Assembly (NCBI RefSeq): GCF_016775705.1
Contig: NZ_CP068760.1
Span: 2,232,001 to 2,296,000 of the forward strand
DNA: 64,000 nt
Source of the DNA: Chryseobacterium cucumeris
GTDB taxonomy: Bacteria; Bacteroidota; Bacteroidia; Flavobacteriales; Weeksellaceae
Reading direction: 5' to 3'
The notes under the pieces were generated by a model. The model was not told the origin of the DNA. It made no database searches and saw only the letters and a program-made list of their open reading frames with translations. Every line of letters starts with the position of its first letter. Position 1 is the first letter of the stretch. A program made the position numbers and the translations under genes. Below are positions 40,713-48,312 of this stretch, one piece after another.

Positions 40713-42065
40713 TTATTTCTTTCTTTTCGATTTCGAAATTGCTTTCTGCTGCGCTCTGTTGGCTCCAAATTTCTTAGGTGCTTTTCTTTTGGAAGGTCCA
40801 CCCCAGTTTTCTTTGGTATTTTTAGCTTTTTTCTCGTGGAAAGCTCCTCCTCCTTCGTTCAGTTTTACCTGTACAGGATTTTTCATGACTACCTGATCTT
40901 CTTCGGCAGCAATCTTTTTAGGATTGATTTTAACTTCCTCAGGGAATTCATTAAATTTCAATTCCTTATCCATCAACAGCTCAATATCAAGAAGCAAAGG
41001 TTCTTCTTTTTTCGTTACAAAAACCAAAGCTTTCCCTTCTTTGTCTGCTCTACCTGTTCTACCGATTCTGTGGATATACTGCTCCGGAATATCAGGCGTT
41101 TCAAAATTGATGACGTGTGTAATGTTCGAGATATCCAGACCTCTTGCCATGACATCTGTGGTAATCAAACCTCTGATCTCTTCATTCTCAAACCTCTTCA
41201 TCGCTTTCAGTCTGTAATTCTGCGATTTATTGGAATGAATCACATCAAACTGTTCAGGGAAAAGCTCATCGATTTTAGTAAAGAGAAGGTCTGCATGTCT
41301 TTTATTGTTATTGAAGATCAGTACTTTGGACATGTCTGCATCACTTTTAAGCAAATGCTCCAGTAAATTGATCTTGGTATTAAAGTTTTCTACTTTGTAA
41401 CCAATCTGCTCGATTTTCTCAAGTGGTGTTCCTGATTTAGCCAATGAAATTTCAATCGGATTGGCAAAATAAACATCCAGCATTTCATCTACCGCTTCCG
41501 TCATGGTTGCAGAGAAAAGAATATTCTGTCTCTTCTCCTTCATCATTTCAAAAATGTGGGTAAGCTGTGGTCTGAAACCAAGATTAAGCATCTCGTCAAA
41601 CTCATCGATGATCAGTTTCTGAACCTCTTTCAGAGAAATCGCGTTGTCTATGGAAAGATCCATCACTCGTCCCGGTGTTCCTACCAGAATATCACAGCCA
41701 TCATTAAACAATAGTTTTTGAGTATTGATATTTTTTCCACCGTATATTCCGATTACTCTTGCCGTAATATTTTCTGTCAGTTTTTCAAGGATTTCTGTTA
41801 CCTGTACCACCAGTTCTCTTGTAGGAACAAGCACCAAAACAGTTGGATTTCCTGTCTTGCTGTATTTCCATGTTTTAAGAACAGGTAAAAGATAAGCTAA
41901 TGTTTTCCCGGTTCCTGTCTGCGCAATTCCCATTACATCTCTTCCCGAAAGTATAGGCTTTAAGCTCTTCTCCTGAATTGGAGTAGGTTCAAATAATTCC
42001 AGATCTGCTAAAACATCGAGAATTTTAACCGGAAGGTCAAAATCCGCAAAAGTGAGTTTTTCCAT
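40713..42065 (-). CDS. DEAD-box-type RNA helicase
   Basis: 450 residues from the ATG at 42065 (MEKLTFADFDLP); the longer open frame runs upstream across the promoter box. Helicase motifs: Q motif near 28-31, AQTGTGKT (48-55), PTRELVVQV, PGRVMDLS, motif II as DEFD at 154-157 instead of DEAD, LFSATMT, and RGLDISNITHVINF with HRIGRTGR. The C-terminal ~90 residues are strongly basic (KRKAPKKFGANRAQQKA), probably for RNA binding. It likely works in ribosome assembly or mRNA decay. The DEFD variant keeps both acids needed for ATP hydrolysis. Confidence 0.93.
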   Translation of the reverse strand: MEKLTFADFDLPVKILDVLADLELFEPTPIQEKSLKPILSGRDVMGIAQTGTGKTLAYLLPVLKTWKYSKTGNPTVLVLVPTRELVVQVTEILEKLTENITARVIGIYGGKNINTQKLLFNDGCDILVGTPGRVMDLSIDNAISLKEVQKLIIDEFDEMLNLGFRPQLTHIFEMMKEKRQNILFSATMTEAVDEMLDVYFANPIEISLAKSGTPLEKIEQIGYKVENFNTKINLLEHLLKSDADMSKVLIFNNNKRHADLLFTKIDELFPEQFDVIHSNKSQNYRLKAMKRFENEEIRGLITTDVMARGLDISNITHVINFETPDIPEQYIHRIGRTGRADKEGKALVFVTKKEEPLLLDIELLMDKELKFNEFPEEVKINPKKIAAEEDQVVMKNPVQVKLNEGGGAFHEKKAKNTKENWGGPSKRKAPKKFGANRAQQKAISKSKRKK

Positions 42066-42069
42066 TTTG

Positions 42070-42077
42070 CAAAGATA
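42070..42077 (-). promoter_or_regulatory. -7 box TATCTTTG for the helicase
   Basis: An exact consensus match on the minus strand with a 4-base gap (CAAA) to the ATG, predicting a leaderless transcript. Confidence 0.65.
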
Positions 42078-42223
42078 GGTATTTAATTTTGTAGTATGGA
42101 AGCACGAAGTCTTAAGCTGGAAGATTATCAAACGTTCTTTTAATTTTTTGAATGCATAATGAAACAGATCAATATATTAATACAGGTCATTTCCTTCCCT
42201 CTTCCAGCCTCAAGCGATTGTAA

Positions 42224-42733
42224 TCAATTCACTTTTACACTTTTACTACTGATTTTAATATCATCATCTTCCCATTTGCTGGAGGTAACAATAACATATC
42301 CTTTCTTTTTCGGATCTTTTTTAATAGGAAACTGATCTTCTTCCCACTGATTACAATGGGTTGAGATAGAAGGCAATAATGGCTTCCAACCCGTTTTACC
42401 TAATGTATACACATAGAACGGATGCCAGCAGCTGGTGCACCAATTGGGATAAAAGCCGATCTCTTCTTTTCCGTCACCATTAAGATCTCCTAAATTATAC
42501 AAACTTCCCTGGTTTGCAGGAGTAATGGTGATCGGCTGTATATTTTTATCGCTGAAATAAATGGTGGTTTCACACTTTCCTTCACATTCGTCGCCACAGT
42601 CGCTGACTTTTGTGTAAGCGTATTCTTTTGTTCCGTTTCCGTCAAAATCTCCCTGAAGCTTCTCTTCATTTCCTTGTTGAGCCATACAAAGTGTGCTGAA
42701 TAAGGTAATGGATGTTATAATAAGTGTTTTCAT
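42224..42733 (-). CDS. Exported FG-GAP-like protein with calcium-loop motifs
   Basis: 169 residues with a signal peptide (LIITSITLFSTLCMAQQ). Two DxDGxG-type loops are visible: DFDGNGTKEYAY near residue 29 and DLNGDGKEEIGF near 83, as in FG-GAP/VCBS and dockerin-like calcium sites. Eight or so cysteines cluster in SDCGDECEGKCETT and NWCTSCWHPF, suggesting several disulfides or metal binding. No enzyme domain is seen. Function unknown; probably periplasmic or secreted. Confidence 0.8.
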   Translation of the reverse strand: MKTLIITSITLFSTLCMAQQGNEEKLQGDFDGNGTKEYAYTKVSDCGDECEGKCETTIYFSDKNIQPITITPANQGSLYNLGDLNGDGKEEIGFYPNWCTSCWHPFYVYTLGKTGWKPLLPSISTHCNQWEEDQFPIKKDPKKKGYVIVTSSKWEDDDIKISSKSVKVN

Positions 42734-42749
42734 TGTTTTTGGTTTAAAT

Positions 42750-42830
42750 ACAGGGTGGCGGGATTCGGGTTACGGGTTACGGGTTACGGGGTGGCGGGAT
42801 TAGCGTTTATACATTCTTCGGGTTCAAAGT
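42750..42830. repeat. Intergenic 'word' repeat, copy D, with CGGGTTA heptamers
   Basis: Three perfect CGGGTTA units (42766-42786) are flanked by a direct repeat of GGGTGGCGGGATT (42753-42765 and again 42789-42801). Confidence 0.65.
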
Positions 42831-42841
42831 CAACTTCCTTT

Positions 42842-44488
42842 TTATTTTCTGGTTACTCTTAGCAGAAGGATAATGACTAAAAGAATTGAAAAAATAAAAC
42901 CTAAAACTGCAACTAACGACAGTTCTCCGATTCTTGGTCCGGATTCTGAGGAAAACACGATAGCCGTGGCAATGATATTCGCTCCTAAAACCATGGCCAG
43001 AATCAGATTGATGACACTGGATTTGATGAGCTGGTTGGTCTTCTCTATATTTTTGATTTCGCTGGAAACCGTAAATTTATTTTCATCCAGTTTTTGAAGA
43101 ACGGAACGAAGTTCTTTCGGAATTTCATCTACATTATCCGTGAAATTCATCATACGGTCCATTCCTGTTTTCAAAAGATTTTTAGGACTGATTTTCTTGG
43201 TGAAAATCTTTTTGGTGTAAGGGTGAAGACTTTTAACAATATCAAGATCAGGATTAATGCTCCTTCCCACTCCTTCTATCAGACTGATTCCTTTGAACAG
43301 AAGATAGAAATAATCCGGCATATAAAGCCTGTTGTCTTTCAGTATATCCTTCATCTTGTTGATAATCACCTGTACATTGATATCCTGTAATGACGAGCTG
43401 TGAACAAAATTCAGAATATCATCCACATCATTTTCAAACCTTCTTTCGTCCGGAATTTCATAGCTTATGGCCATTTTTTTGAGTGAACGGACTATTTTAT
43501 GCGAATTTTTAGCAACAAAACTGACAATAAGATTTTCAAGAATTTCTTTATCATTAGGCTGAATTTTCCCTACTGCTCCGAAATCAATGAAAACAATTCT
43601 GCCGTCTTTTCTTACTAAAATATTTCCGGCATGAGGATCGGCATGGAAAAACCCATAGTCTAAAATCTGTGATACAAAGAGTCTCAATCCTGTTTCTGAA
43701 ACCTTTACAGGATCGATATCATTGGCCAAAAGAACAGATTTATCGGTTACTTTGATTCCATCAATAAATTCCATACAAAGAATATTGTTGTTGGAAAATT
43801 CTTCGTACACTTTAGGAACGTATGTTTCTTTATTGTTCTTAAAATTCAGACGGAATTGCTGGATATTGTTTTTTTCATTAATCAAAGAAACTTCTTCCAG
43901 TAAAGATTTTTCAAAGGTAGAAATGGCCTGTTTCAGATTGAGTTTTTCTCCTATCTCCGAATAAGCGGATATCAGTTTTTCAATATCTTTAATCAACAGT
44001 AAATCATCTTCAATGACAGACTGGACATCAGGTTTTCTCAACTTTAAAATTACCGGACTGCCATCCAGCAGAACAGCTTTATAAACCTGAGCAATGGAAG
44101 CTGTAGCCAAAGGCTTTTTCTGAATTTCACGGAAATAATCTTTCACGGAAATATTAAATTCACTTTCCAGTGCTTCCTCCACATTCATATCTACTGTTTC
44201 CACTTTGTCCTGAAGTTTCTGCAGTTCCTGGATCATTTCCGGCGGCAATAAATCTTCCCTGTTACTGAATGTCTGACCCAATTTTACAAAGGTAGGCCCC
44301 AGCTCTTCAAGAGCCAGTCTGATTCTTTCGTAAACGGTTCCTTTTGAGATGATTTCATCTGAATGACCGGAAGCTTCTTCCTGCTTATTTCCGTTCATTC
44401 TGGCCAGAAGATCTTTGAATCCATATTTACTGAGTACGGAAATCAGTCTTGCGGATCTTTTCAGTTTTCTTTGAGGTTTATCAAACAT
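42842..44488 (-). CDS. AarF/UbiB (ABC1) kinase-like membrane protein
   Basis: 548 residues. ABC1/ADCK signatures: KLGQTFSNREDLLPPEMI (the KxGQ motif), the Ala-rich nucleotide loop PLATASIAQVYKA, the VAIK-like lysine in VILKLRKPDV, GFFHADPHAGNIL (catalytic loop) and VFIDFGAVGKI (metal-binding DFG). Two C-terminal membrane helices. In E. coli UbiB supports ubiquinone synthesis; organisms like this use menaquinone, so a role in isoprenoid-quinone handling is plausible but not shown. The start is followed on the minus strand by nothing close; it is a single gene. Confidence 0.92.
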   Translation of the reverse strand: MFDKPQRKLKRSARLISVLSKYGFKDLLARMNGNKQEEASGHSDEIISKGTVYERIRLALEELGPTFVKLGQTFSNREDLLPPEMIQELQKLQDKVETVDMNVEEALESEFNISVKDYFREIQKKPLATASIAQVYKAVLLDGSPVILKLRKPDVQSVIEDDLLLIKDIEKLISAYSEIGEKLNLKQAISTFEKSLLEEVSLINEKNNIQQFRLNFKNNKETYVPKVYEEFSNNNILCMEFIDGIKVTDKSVLLANDIDPVKVSETGLRLFVSQILDYGFFHADPHAGNILVRKDGRIVFIDFGAVGKIQPNDKEILENLIVSFVAKNSHKIVRSLKKMAISYEIPDERRFENDVDDILNFVHSSSLQDINVQVIINKMKDILKDNRLYMPDYFYLLFKGISLIEGVGRSINPDLDIVKSLHPYTKKIFTKKISPKNLLKTGMDRMMNFTDNVDEIPKELRSVLQKLDENKFTVSSEIKNIEKTNQLIKSSVINLILAMVLGANIIATAIVFSSESGPRIGELSLVAVLGFIFSILLVIILLLRVTRK

Positions 44489-44655
44489 AGTGTATCAATA
44501 GTAGGTGCAATTTACTCCAAAAATTGTTCCTTTATGAAAACAATTATGACAACAACGCCAACAAATAAAATTAAAAATAACAACACATAATCAGTATTTT
44601 AAAGAATAAAATACACCAATATCAATAAAAACACATCATATATTGTAAAAATTAA

Positions 44656-44663
44656 TATATTTA
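44656..44663 (+). promoter_or_regulatory. Possible -7 box TATATTTA for the Cys-rich peptide gene
   Basis: One mismatch to TAnnTTTG, 37 bases before the ATG, in a very AT-rich upstream region (44490-44700) that otherwise holds nothing recognisable. Confidence 0.35.
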
Positions 44664-44700
44664 CAATGTACAAATTAAAACAAATCAAAAATATTAGAAC

Positions 44701-44865
44701 ATGAAAAATTTACGCAACAACAAACTTTCAAGAGAGCAATTAAAAGGAATTGCAGGAAACGGAATTATTATCGGAAACTGCTCAAACCAATGCTGCCCTA
44801 CAGACGGAAGACCAAAATGTCCTGGACTGATCTGCCCTGCTGTAGTATGCCCTCAGTATATGTAA
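44701..44865 (+). CDS. 54-residue Cys-rich peptide with bacteriocin-type leader
   Basis: A short gene found by direct translation. The N-terminal part (MKNLRNNKLSREQLKGIAGN) has the LSREQLKxIxG pattern of the double-glycine-type leaders that head many bacteriocin-like precursors in Flavobacteriia, though the second Gly is replaced (GIAGNG). The remaining ~33 residues are a core with six cysteines (NCSNQCC, then RPKC, LIC, VVC) in a CxxxCC-x7-C-x4-C-x4-C spacing, with many prolines. It is followed 27 bases later by a strong terminator, so it is a free-standing transcript. No modification enzyme, peptidase-ABC transporter or immunity gene is adjacent. It could be an exported disulfide-rich peptide, a metal-binding peptide or a modified natural product precursor. 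Confidence 0.7.
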   Translation: MKNLRNNKLSREQLKGIAGNGIIIGNCSNQCCPTDGRPKCPGLICPAVVCPQYM

Positions 44866-44892
44866 GATCAGATTTTATACAGAATTATACAG

Positions 44893-44925
44893 TACCCGAA
44901 GAAATATTCTTCGGGTATTTTTTTT
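44893..44925 (+). terminator. Strong rho-independent terminator
   Basis: TACCCGAAGAA (44893-44903) and TTCTTCGGGTA (44907-44917) with an ATA loop, then eight Ts. It ends the peptide gene's transcript. Confidence 0.9.
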
Positions 44926-45015
44926 GCCCTAAAAAATGCCTACGTACCTCAATTTCTGGCACATTATTTCTATCTGGAAGAACAAAAAAAATTTATAATA
45001 TTTAAATACAACACT

Positions 45016-45660
45016 ATGTTAAAAAAAATTATTTCAGCTGGTCTTATTGTATCAGCAGTTCTGTTTACAACACAAATAAAAGCTCAGGTAGCATCAGCTC
45101 GTTCTATTGCCGAAGTAGCCACAAAAGAAATGAGTTATTTGGGACTTACAGAGTCGCAGGTGAATAAAGTTGCAGAGATCAATAATACTACAGCAGATGC
45201 ACTTATTGCTCTTGATAACAAAGCCGGTAACAATAACAGCCCTGAAAACAACAAGATTATTGCTGACGAATTTGTAAGCATCATTGCCCAACGTCACCAG
45301 GCGATGGAACAGATTCTTACTCCTGAGCAAATGGCAGTGGTAAAGCAAGACAGAGCAGAAAAGATTGCTCTTTTCAGAACATTGATTATGGTTCCTATCC
45401 TGGATCTGACCGAAAGACAGGTTGAGCAGGCTTATGAGATCAACTTTAAAGGAGTACAGAAGGTTCAGAAAGACTTTGGAAAGCGTCTTAACAAGAAAAA
45501 TGCAGGTCCTGAAGATGCTGACAGTAATAAAGCCAAAAAGGTTATTATCAGTGATTTTAAAACACTGGACAAAGATTTTAAAAAGATACTAAGTCCTGAG
45601 CAATATAAAGTGTATAAAAATAACCAGGATTTAATCAGGGAATCTGTTAAAAAAGGATAA
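45016..45660 (+). CDS. Exported LTxxQ-motif (Spy/CpxP-like) protein
   Basis: 214 residues with a signal peptide (IISAGLIVSAVLFTTQIKAQ). The mature protein is helical and has four copies of the L-[ST]-x-x-Q-type motif: LTESQVNKV, LTPEQMAVV, LTERQVEQA, LSPEQYKVY, arranged as two similar halves, so it looks like an internal duplication. Spy and CpxP are periplasmic chaperone-like stress proteins with this motif; a periplasmic chaperone or sensor function is possible by analogy. A very strong hairpin follows. It is separated from the peptide gene by a terminator. Confidence 0.8.
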   Translation: MLKKIISAGLIVSAVLFTTQIKAQVASARSIAEVATKEMSYLGLTESQVNKVAEINNTTADALIALDNKAGNNNSPENNKIIADEFVSIIAQRHQAMEQILTPEQMAVVKQDRAEKIALFRTLIMVPILDLTERQVEQAYEINFKGVQKVQKDFGKRLNKKNAGPEDADSNKAKKVIISDFKTLDKDFKKILSPEQYKVYKNNQDLIRESVKKG

Positions 45661-45680
45661 TTCAGTTTGTGTTAATACTT

Positions 45681-45725
45681 AAAACTTCGGGGCGGCTCCT
45701 ATGGAGCCGCCCCGAAGTTTTATTA
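45681..45725. terminator. Very strong bidirectional terminator
   Basis: A 19-bp perfect stem: 45681-45699 with 45703-45721, TAT loop, GC-rich core (GGGGCGGCTCC), A-run before and T-run after. It separates two converging genes. Confidence 0.92.
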
Positions 45726-47225
45726 TTTAAGATAAGTTTCGTAAAGATCTTTTCTCCGGTCTTTCATGACCTGAACAGAACCGTTGTGATGAAGATCTTT
45801 CAACAGGTTCAGATCTACATCCACAATCAGGGTCATTTCGGTGTTTGGAGTAGCTTCTCCTTTTACGGCATTGGATGGGAAGGCAAAATCGGAAGGGGTA
45901 AATACAGCAGCCTGTCCGAACTGAATATCCATATTGTTTACCTTCGGAAGGTTTCCTACACAACCGGCAATGGCAACGTAGCATTCGTTTTCAATGGCTC
46001 TTGCTGCGGCACAGTGGCGTACTCTCATGTAGGCATTCTGAGTGTCTGTAAGATAAGGAACAAACAGAATTTTCATTCCCTGATCAGCCAGAATTCTTGG
46101 TAACTCCGGAAATTCCACGTCATAGCAGATGACAAGACCTATTTTTCCGCAGTCGGTATCAAAAACTTTGATTTCATTTCCGCCTTTCATTCCATAATAT
46201 CTCTTTTCGTTCGGAGTAATATGAATTTTTCTGTATTCATCCATACGGCCGTCACGGTGAAGAAGATAGCTTACGTTGTACAGTTCATTATTTTCAAAAA
46301 CAGGCATGCTTCCCGAAATAATATTGACGTTGTAACTGATGGCCAGCTCTGAAATTTTTTCTTTGATTTCCTCTGTCAGCTTAGCCAGCTCTATCATACT
46401 GTCCCTTTCGGAAAGATTATTGAAGGGTGCCAGCAAAGGTGTGTTGAACAGCTCCGGGAAAAGGACAAAATCAGATTTGTAATCTCCCATTACGTTTACA
46501 AAGAATTCTACCTGCTCGTAAAAAGCTTCAATATCTTTAAAATGCCTCATCTGCCATTGCACCAATCCGAGACGGATAATGCTGTCCTGCATGGTATTCG
46601 GTTTTCTGCTGTAATAAATATTGTTCCATTGCAAAAGAACTGCATTTTCTCTTGAAGCTTCATCTTCCGGAAGATATTTTTTCAGGATTTTTATCGGAAG
46701 AAAATTATTGGAAAGCTGGAAAGACAATACCGGATCATAGATCTCTTTATCTCTTACTTTTCGGATATAATTTCTTGCAGAAAGTTCGTGGCTGTATTTG
46801 TGATAATTGGGGATTCTGCCTCCTAGAATAATCGATTTCAGGTTTAATAACTCACAAAGTTCTTTTCGTGCATCGTAAAGCCTTCTTCCCAAACGTAACT
46901 CACGAAACTCAGGATCTACAAAAACTTCAATTCCGTAGAGAACATTCCCCGTTGAAGTATGGGTATTGAATGTATAATTTCCTGTAATATCACTATAGGT
47001 ATGGTCGTCCCCGAATTCTTCATAATTGACGATAATGGAAAGCGCTACAGCAGCGAGTTTTCCGTCAACCGTAATACAAATTTGTCCGTTAGGGAATATT
47101 TTTGTCAGTTTATCAATACTTTTTTTGGACCATATAGACTCCGACATCTGTGGGTAGGCCCTTTTCATCGTTTCCGCCAGTTCATCATAATCCTGAAGGG
47201 TCAGGTTTCTTGTTTCTATTTGCAT
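45723..47225 (-). CDS. Fused GNAT acetyltransferase / nitrilase-family amidohydrolase
   Basis: 500 residues. Residues 1-200 form a GNAT domain (VFVDPEFRELRLGRRLYDAR is the acetyl-CoA loop); residues 215-500 form a carbon-nitrogen hydrolase with the Glu-Lys-Cys triad: Glu258 (LFPELF), Lys333 (YRKIHITPNEK) and Cys367 (GLVICYDVEFPE). Both halves look intact. The hydrolase would cleave an amide or nitrile, the GNAT half would bind acetyl-CoA; the joint substrate is unknown. Fusions of this type are known from many bacteria. It is a single-gene unit with a strong terminator downstream. Confidence 0.93.
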   Translation of the reverse strand: MQIETRNLTLQDYDELAETMKRAYPQMSESIWSKKSIDKLTKIFPNGQICITVDGKLAAVALSIIVNYEEFGDDHTYSDITGNYTFNTHTSTGNVLYGIEVFVDPEFRELRLGRRLYDARKELCELLNLKSIILGGRIPNYHKYSHELSARNYIRKVRDKEIYDPVLSFQLSNNFLPIKILKKYLPEDEASRENAVLLQWNNIYYSRKPNTMQDSIIRLGLVQWQMRHFKDIEAFYEQVEFFVNVMGDYKSDFVLFPELFNTPLLAPFNNLSERDSMIELAKLTEEIKEKISELAISYNVNIISGSMPVFENNELYNVSYLLHRDGRMDEYRKIHITPNEKRYYGMKGGNEIKVFDTDCGKIGLVICYDVEFPELPRILADQGMKILFVPYLTDTQNAYMRVRHCAAARAIENECYVAIAGCVGNLPKVNNMDIQFGQAAVFTPSDFAFPSNAVKGEATPNTEMTLIVDVDLNLLKDLHHNGSVQVMKDRRKDLYETYLK

Positions 47226-47315
47226 TTGATGTAATTTTACTTAAATTTAGTGAAAATATTTTACTTAAATCCTTATAGATAACTACTTCCCCAACTATTT
47301 ATACAAAATTTAACA

Positions 47316-47702
47316 GTGGATATCACCGAAACTTTACAAGCAGCAGTTCACTCAAATAATTACTGGAAACATTCTGATTTCAGTTCTGTAATCGAGATGC
47401 TTTCATTTCCTTATCACACTGATATAGAAAAGGAAACAGAAAAAATTGCTATTCTAAATTTGGGAAATAAAACTGTGGGATATATCTGTCTGAATTATCC
47501 TCTGATTTTTATAGAAAAGCTATATGCTTTACAGGTAAAAAATATTCTGCATACATTTCATGATATAGAATACATTATTGTCGATACACTATCTAATCCA
47601 TATTTGACTGTAGATCCTGGTATTTATAATGCTTATTTTGATTTTATGGAAAACCTGAATGCTTTTTCTGCGGAAGATTTTTATTTTTACAATGTAAATT
47701 AA
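47316..47702 (+). CDS. Small protein of unknown function
   Basis: 128 residues if translation starts at the GTG at 47316; the first in-frame ATG is 27 codons later and would remove the conserved-looking N-terminus. No signal peptide or membrane segment. Composition is rich in Tyr, Phe, Asn and Ile; mixed alpha/beta pattern. No family recognised. It lies divergent from the GNAT-nitrilase gene and is followed by the four-module inverted element. Its base composition is more AT-rich than its neighbours, which together with the repeat beside it could mean a mobile or fast-evolving segment, but I cannot establish this. Confidence 0.55.
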   Translation: MDITETLQAAVHSNNYWKHSDFSSVIEMLSFPYHTDIEKETEKIAILNLGNKTVGYICLNYPLIFIEKLYALQVKNILHTFHDIEYIIVDTLSNPYLTVDPGIYNAYFDFMENLNAFSAEDFYFYNVN

Positions 47703-47731
47703 AAATCATTCTTGTCCGATTAACCTAAAAC

Positions 47732-47894
47732 TTAATTAGCAGGTCGCTCCTCTGGAGCTTTGTTTTTATGGGAACTTCTTTTTTTCTACTAACAGCAGAT
47801 CCCGACGGGATCAAATCCAGCTCCACTGGGAGCTAACTGTTAATAGAACATATTTGTTTTAAAATTATAGCTCCGGAGGAGCGACCTGTTAATT
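47732..47894. repeat. Four-module inverted repeat element
   Basis: Outer arms 47732-47759 and 47869-47894 match as inverted repeats at 24 of 26 positions (core GGAGGAGCGACCTG). Inside are two further hairpins: GATCCC-GAC-GGGATC (47798-47812) and AGCTCC-ACTG-GGAGCT (47819-47834), joined by TAACAG/CTGTTA pairing. The element fills the whole gap between two small unknown genes. Confidence 0.75.
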
Positions 47895-47974
47895 CATGAT
47901 GTAAATATTGATATTTTCAATGTATTTATACTTTTTATCGGACAATAATGATCATATTAAATTTTTATTAGCTA

Positions 47975-48256
47975 ATGAAACCATACGCAGTAATTTTACT
48001 CATAAGCGTCACCATTATTTTTATTTTAAGAATCTTTTATGCTGATACGTCAGTCAATGTTTCGCATAATTTAAACTTGTTTTCAGCATCTGAAATAAAG
48101 CCTCAGGAAGCGAAAAGTTTTATTTACTTTTATTTAATAGGTACTATGTTAACAAGTTATGTCATTTTTCATAAACATATACTCTTCAAGCTGATATATT
48201 GCTTGTTAATTGCTTTAAATATTTTACTGATCATTTCTTCATTGAAACAGTTTTAA
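47975..48256 (+). CDS. Small membrane protein of unknown function
   Basis: 93 residues with three hydrophobic segments: near 5-20 (VILLISVTIIFILRIF), 48-63 (FIYFYLIGTMLTSYVIF) and 67-88 (ILFKLIYCLLIALNILLII). No family recognised. It lies between the inverted element and the guaA gene on the other strand. The weak hairpin downstream probably ends both transcripts. Confidence 0.6.
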   Translation: MKPYAVILLISVTIIFILRIFYADTSVNVSHNLNLFSASEIKPQEAKSFIYFYLIGTMLTSYVIFHKHILFKLIYCLLIALNILLIISSLKQF

Positions 48257-48261
48257 CAAAA

Positions 48262-48295
48262 AAATCCCACCCAAAAACGGGCAGGATTTATATTT
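48262..48295. terminator. Weak bidirectional terminator
   Basis: AAATCC-CA-CCC (48262-48272) and GGG-CA-GGATTT (48279-48289) with an internal mismatch, flanked by A and T runs; between the membrane-protein gene and guaA. Confidence 0.55.
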
Positions 48296-48312
48296 TAAAT
48301 TCAAGTCAAAAA

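Noticed and set aside
42066..42131. 22-residue extension of the DEAD-box helicase
   Set aside because: It runs through the promoter box and is not typical of helicase N-termini.
45727..45984. 85-codon frame inside the GNAT-nitrilase gene
   Set aside because: Shadow of the real gene in another frame, rich in Cys and Arg as expected for out-of-frame translation.
47732..47894. tRNA gene suggested by the cloverleaf-like folding
   Set aside because: Too long, no acceptor CCA-side pairing or T-loop consensus (TTCRANY).
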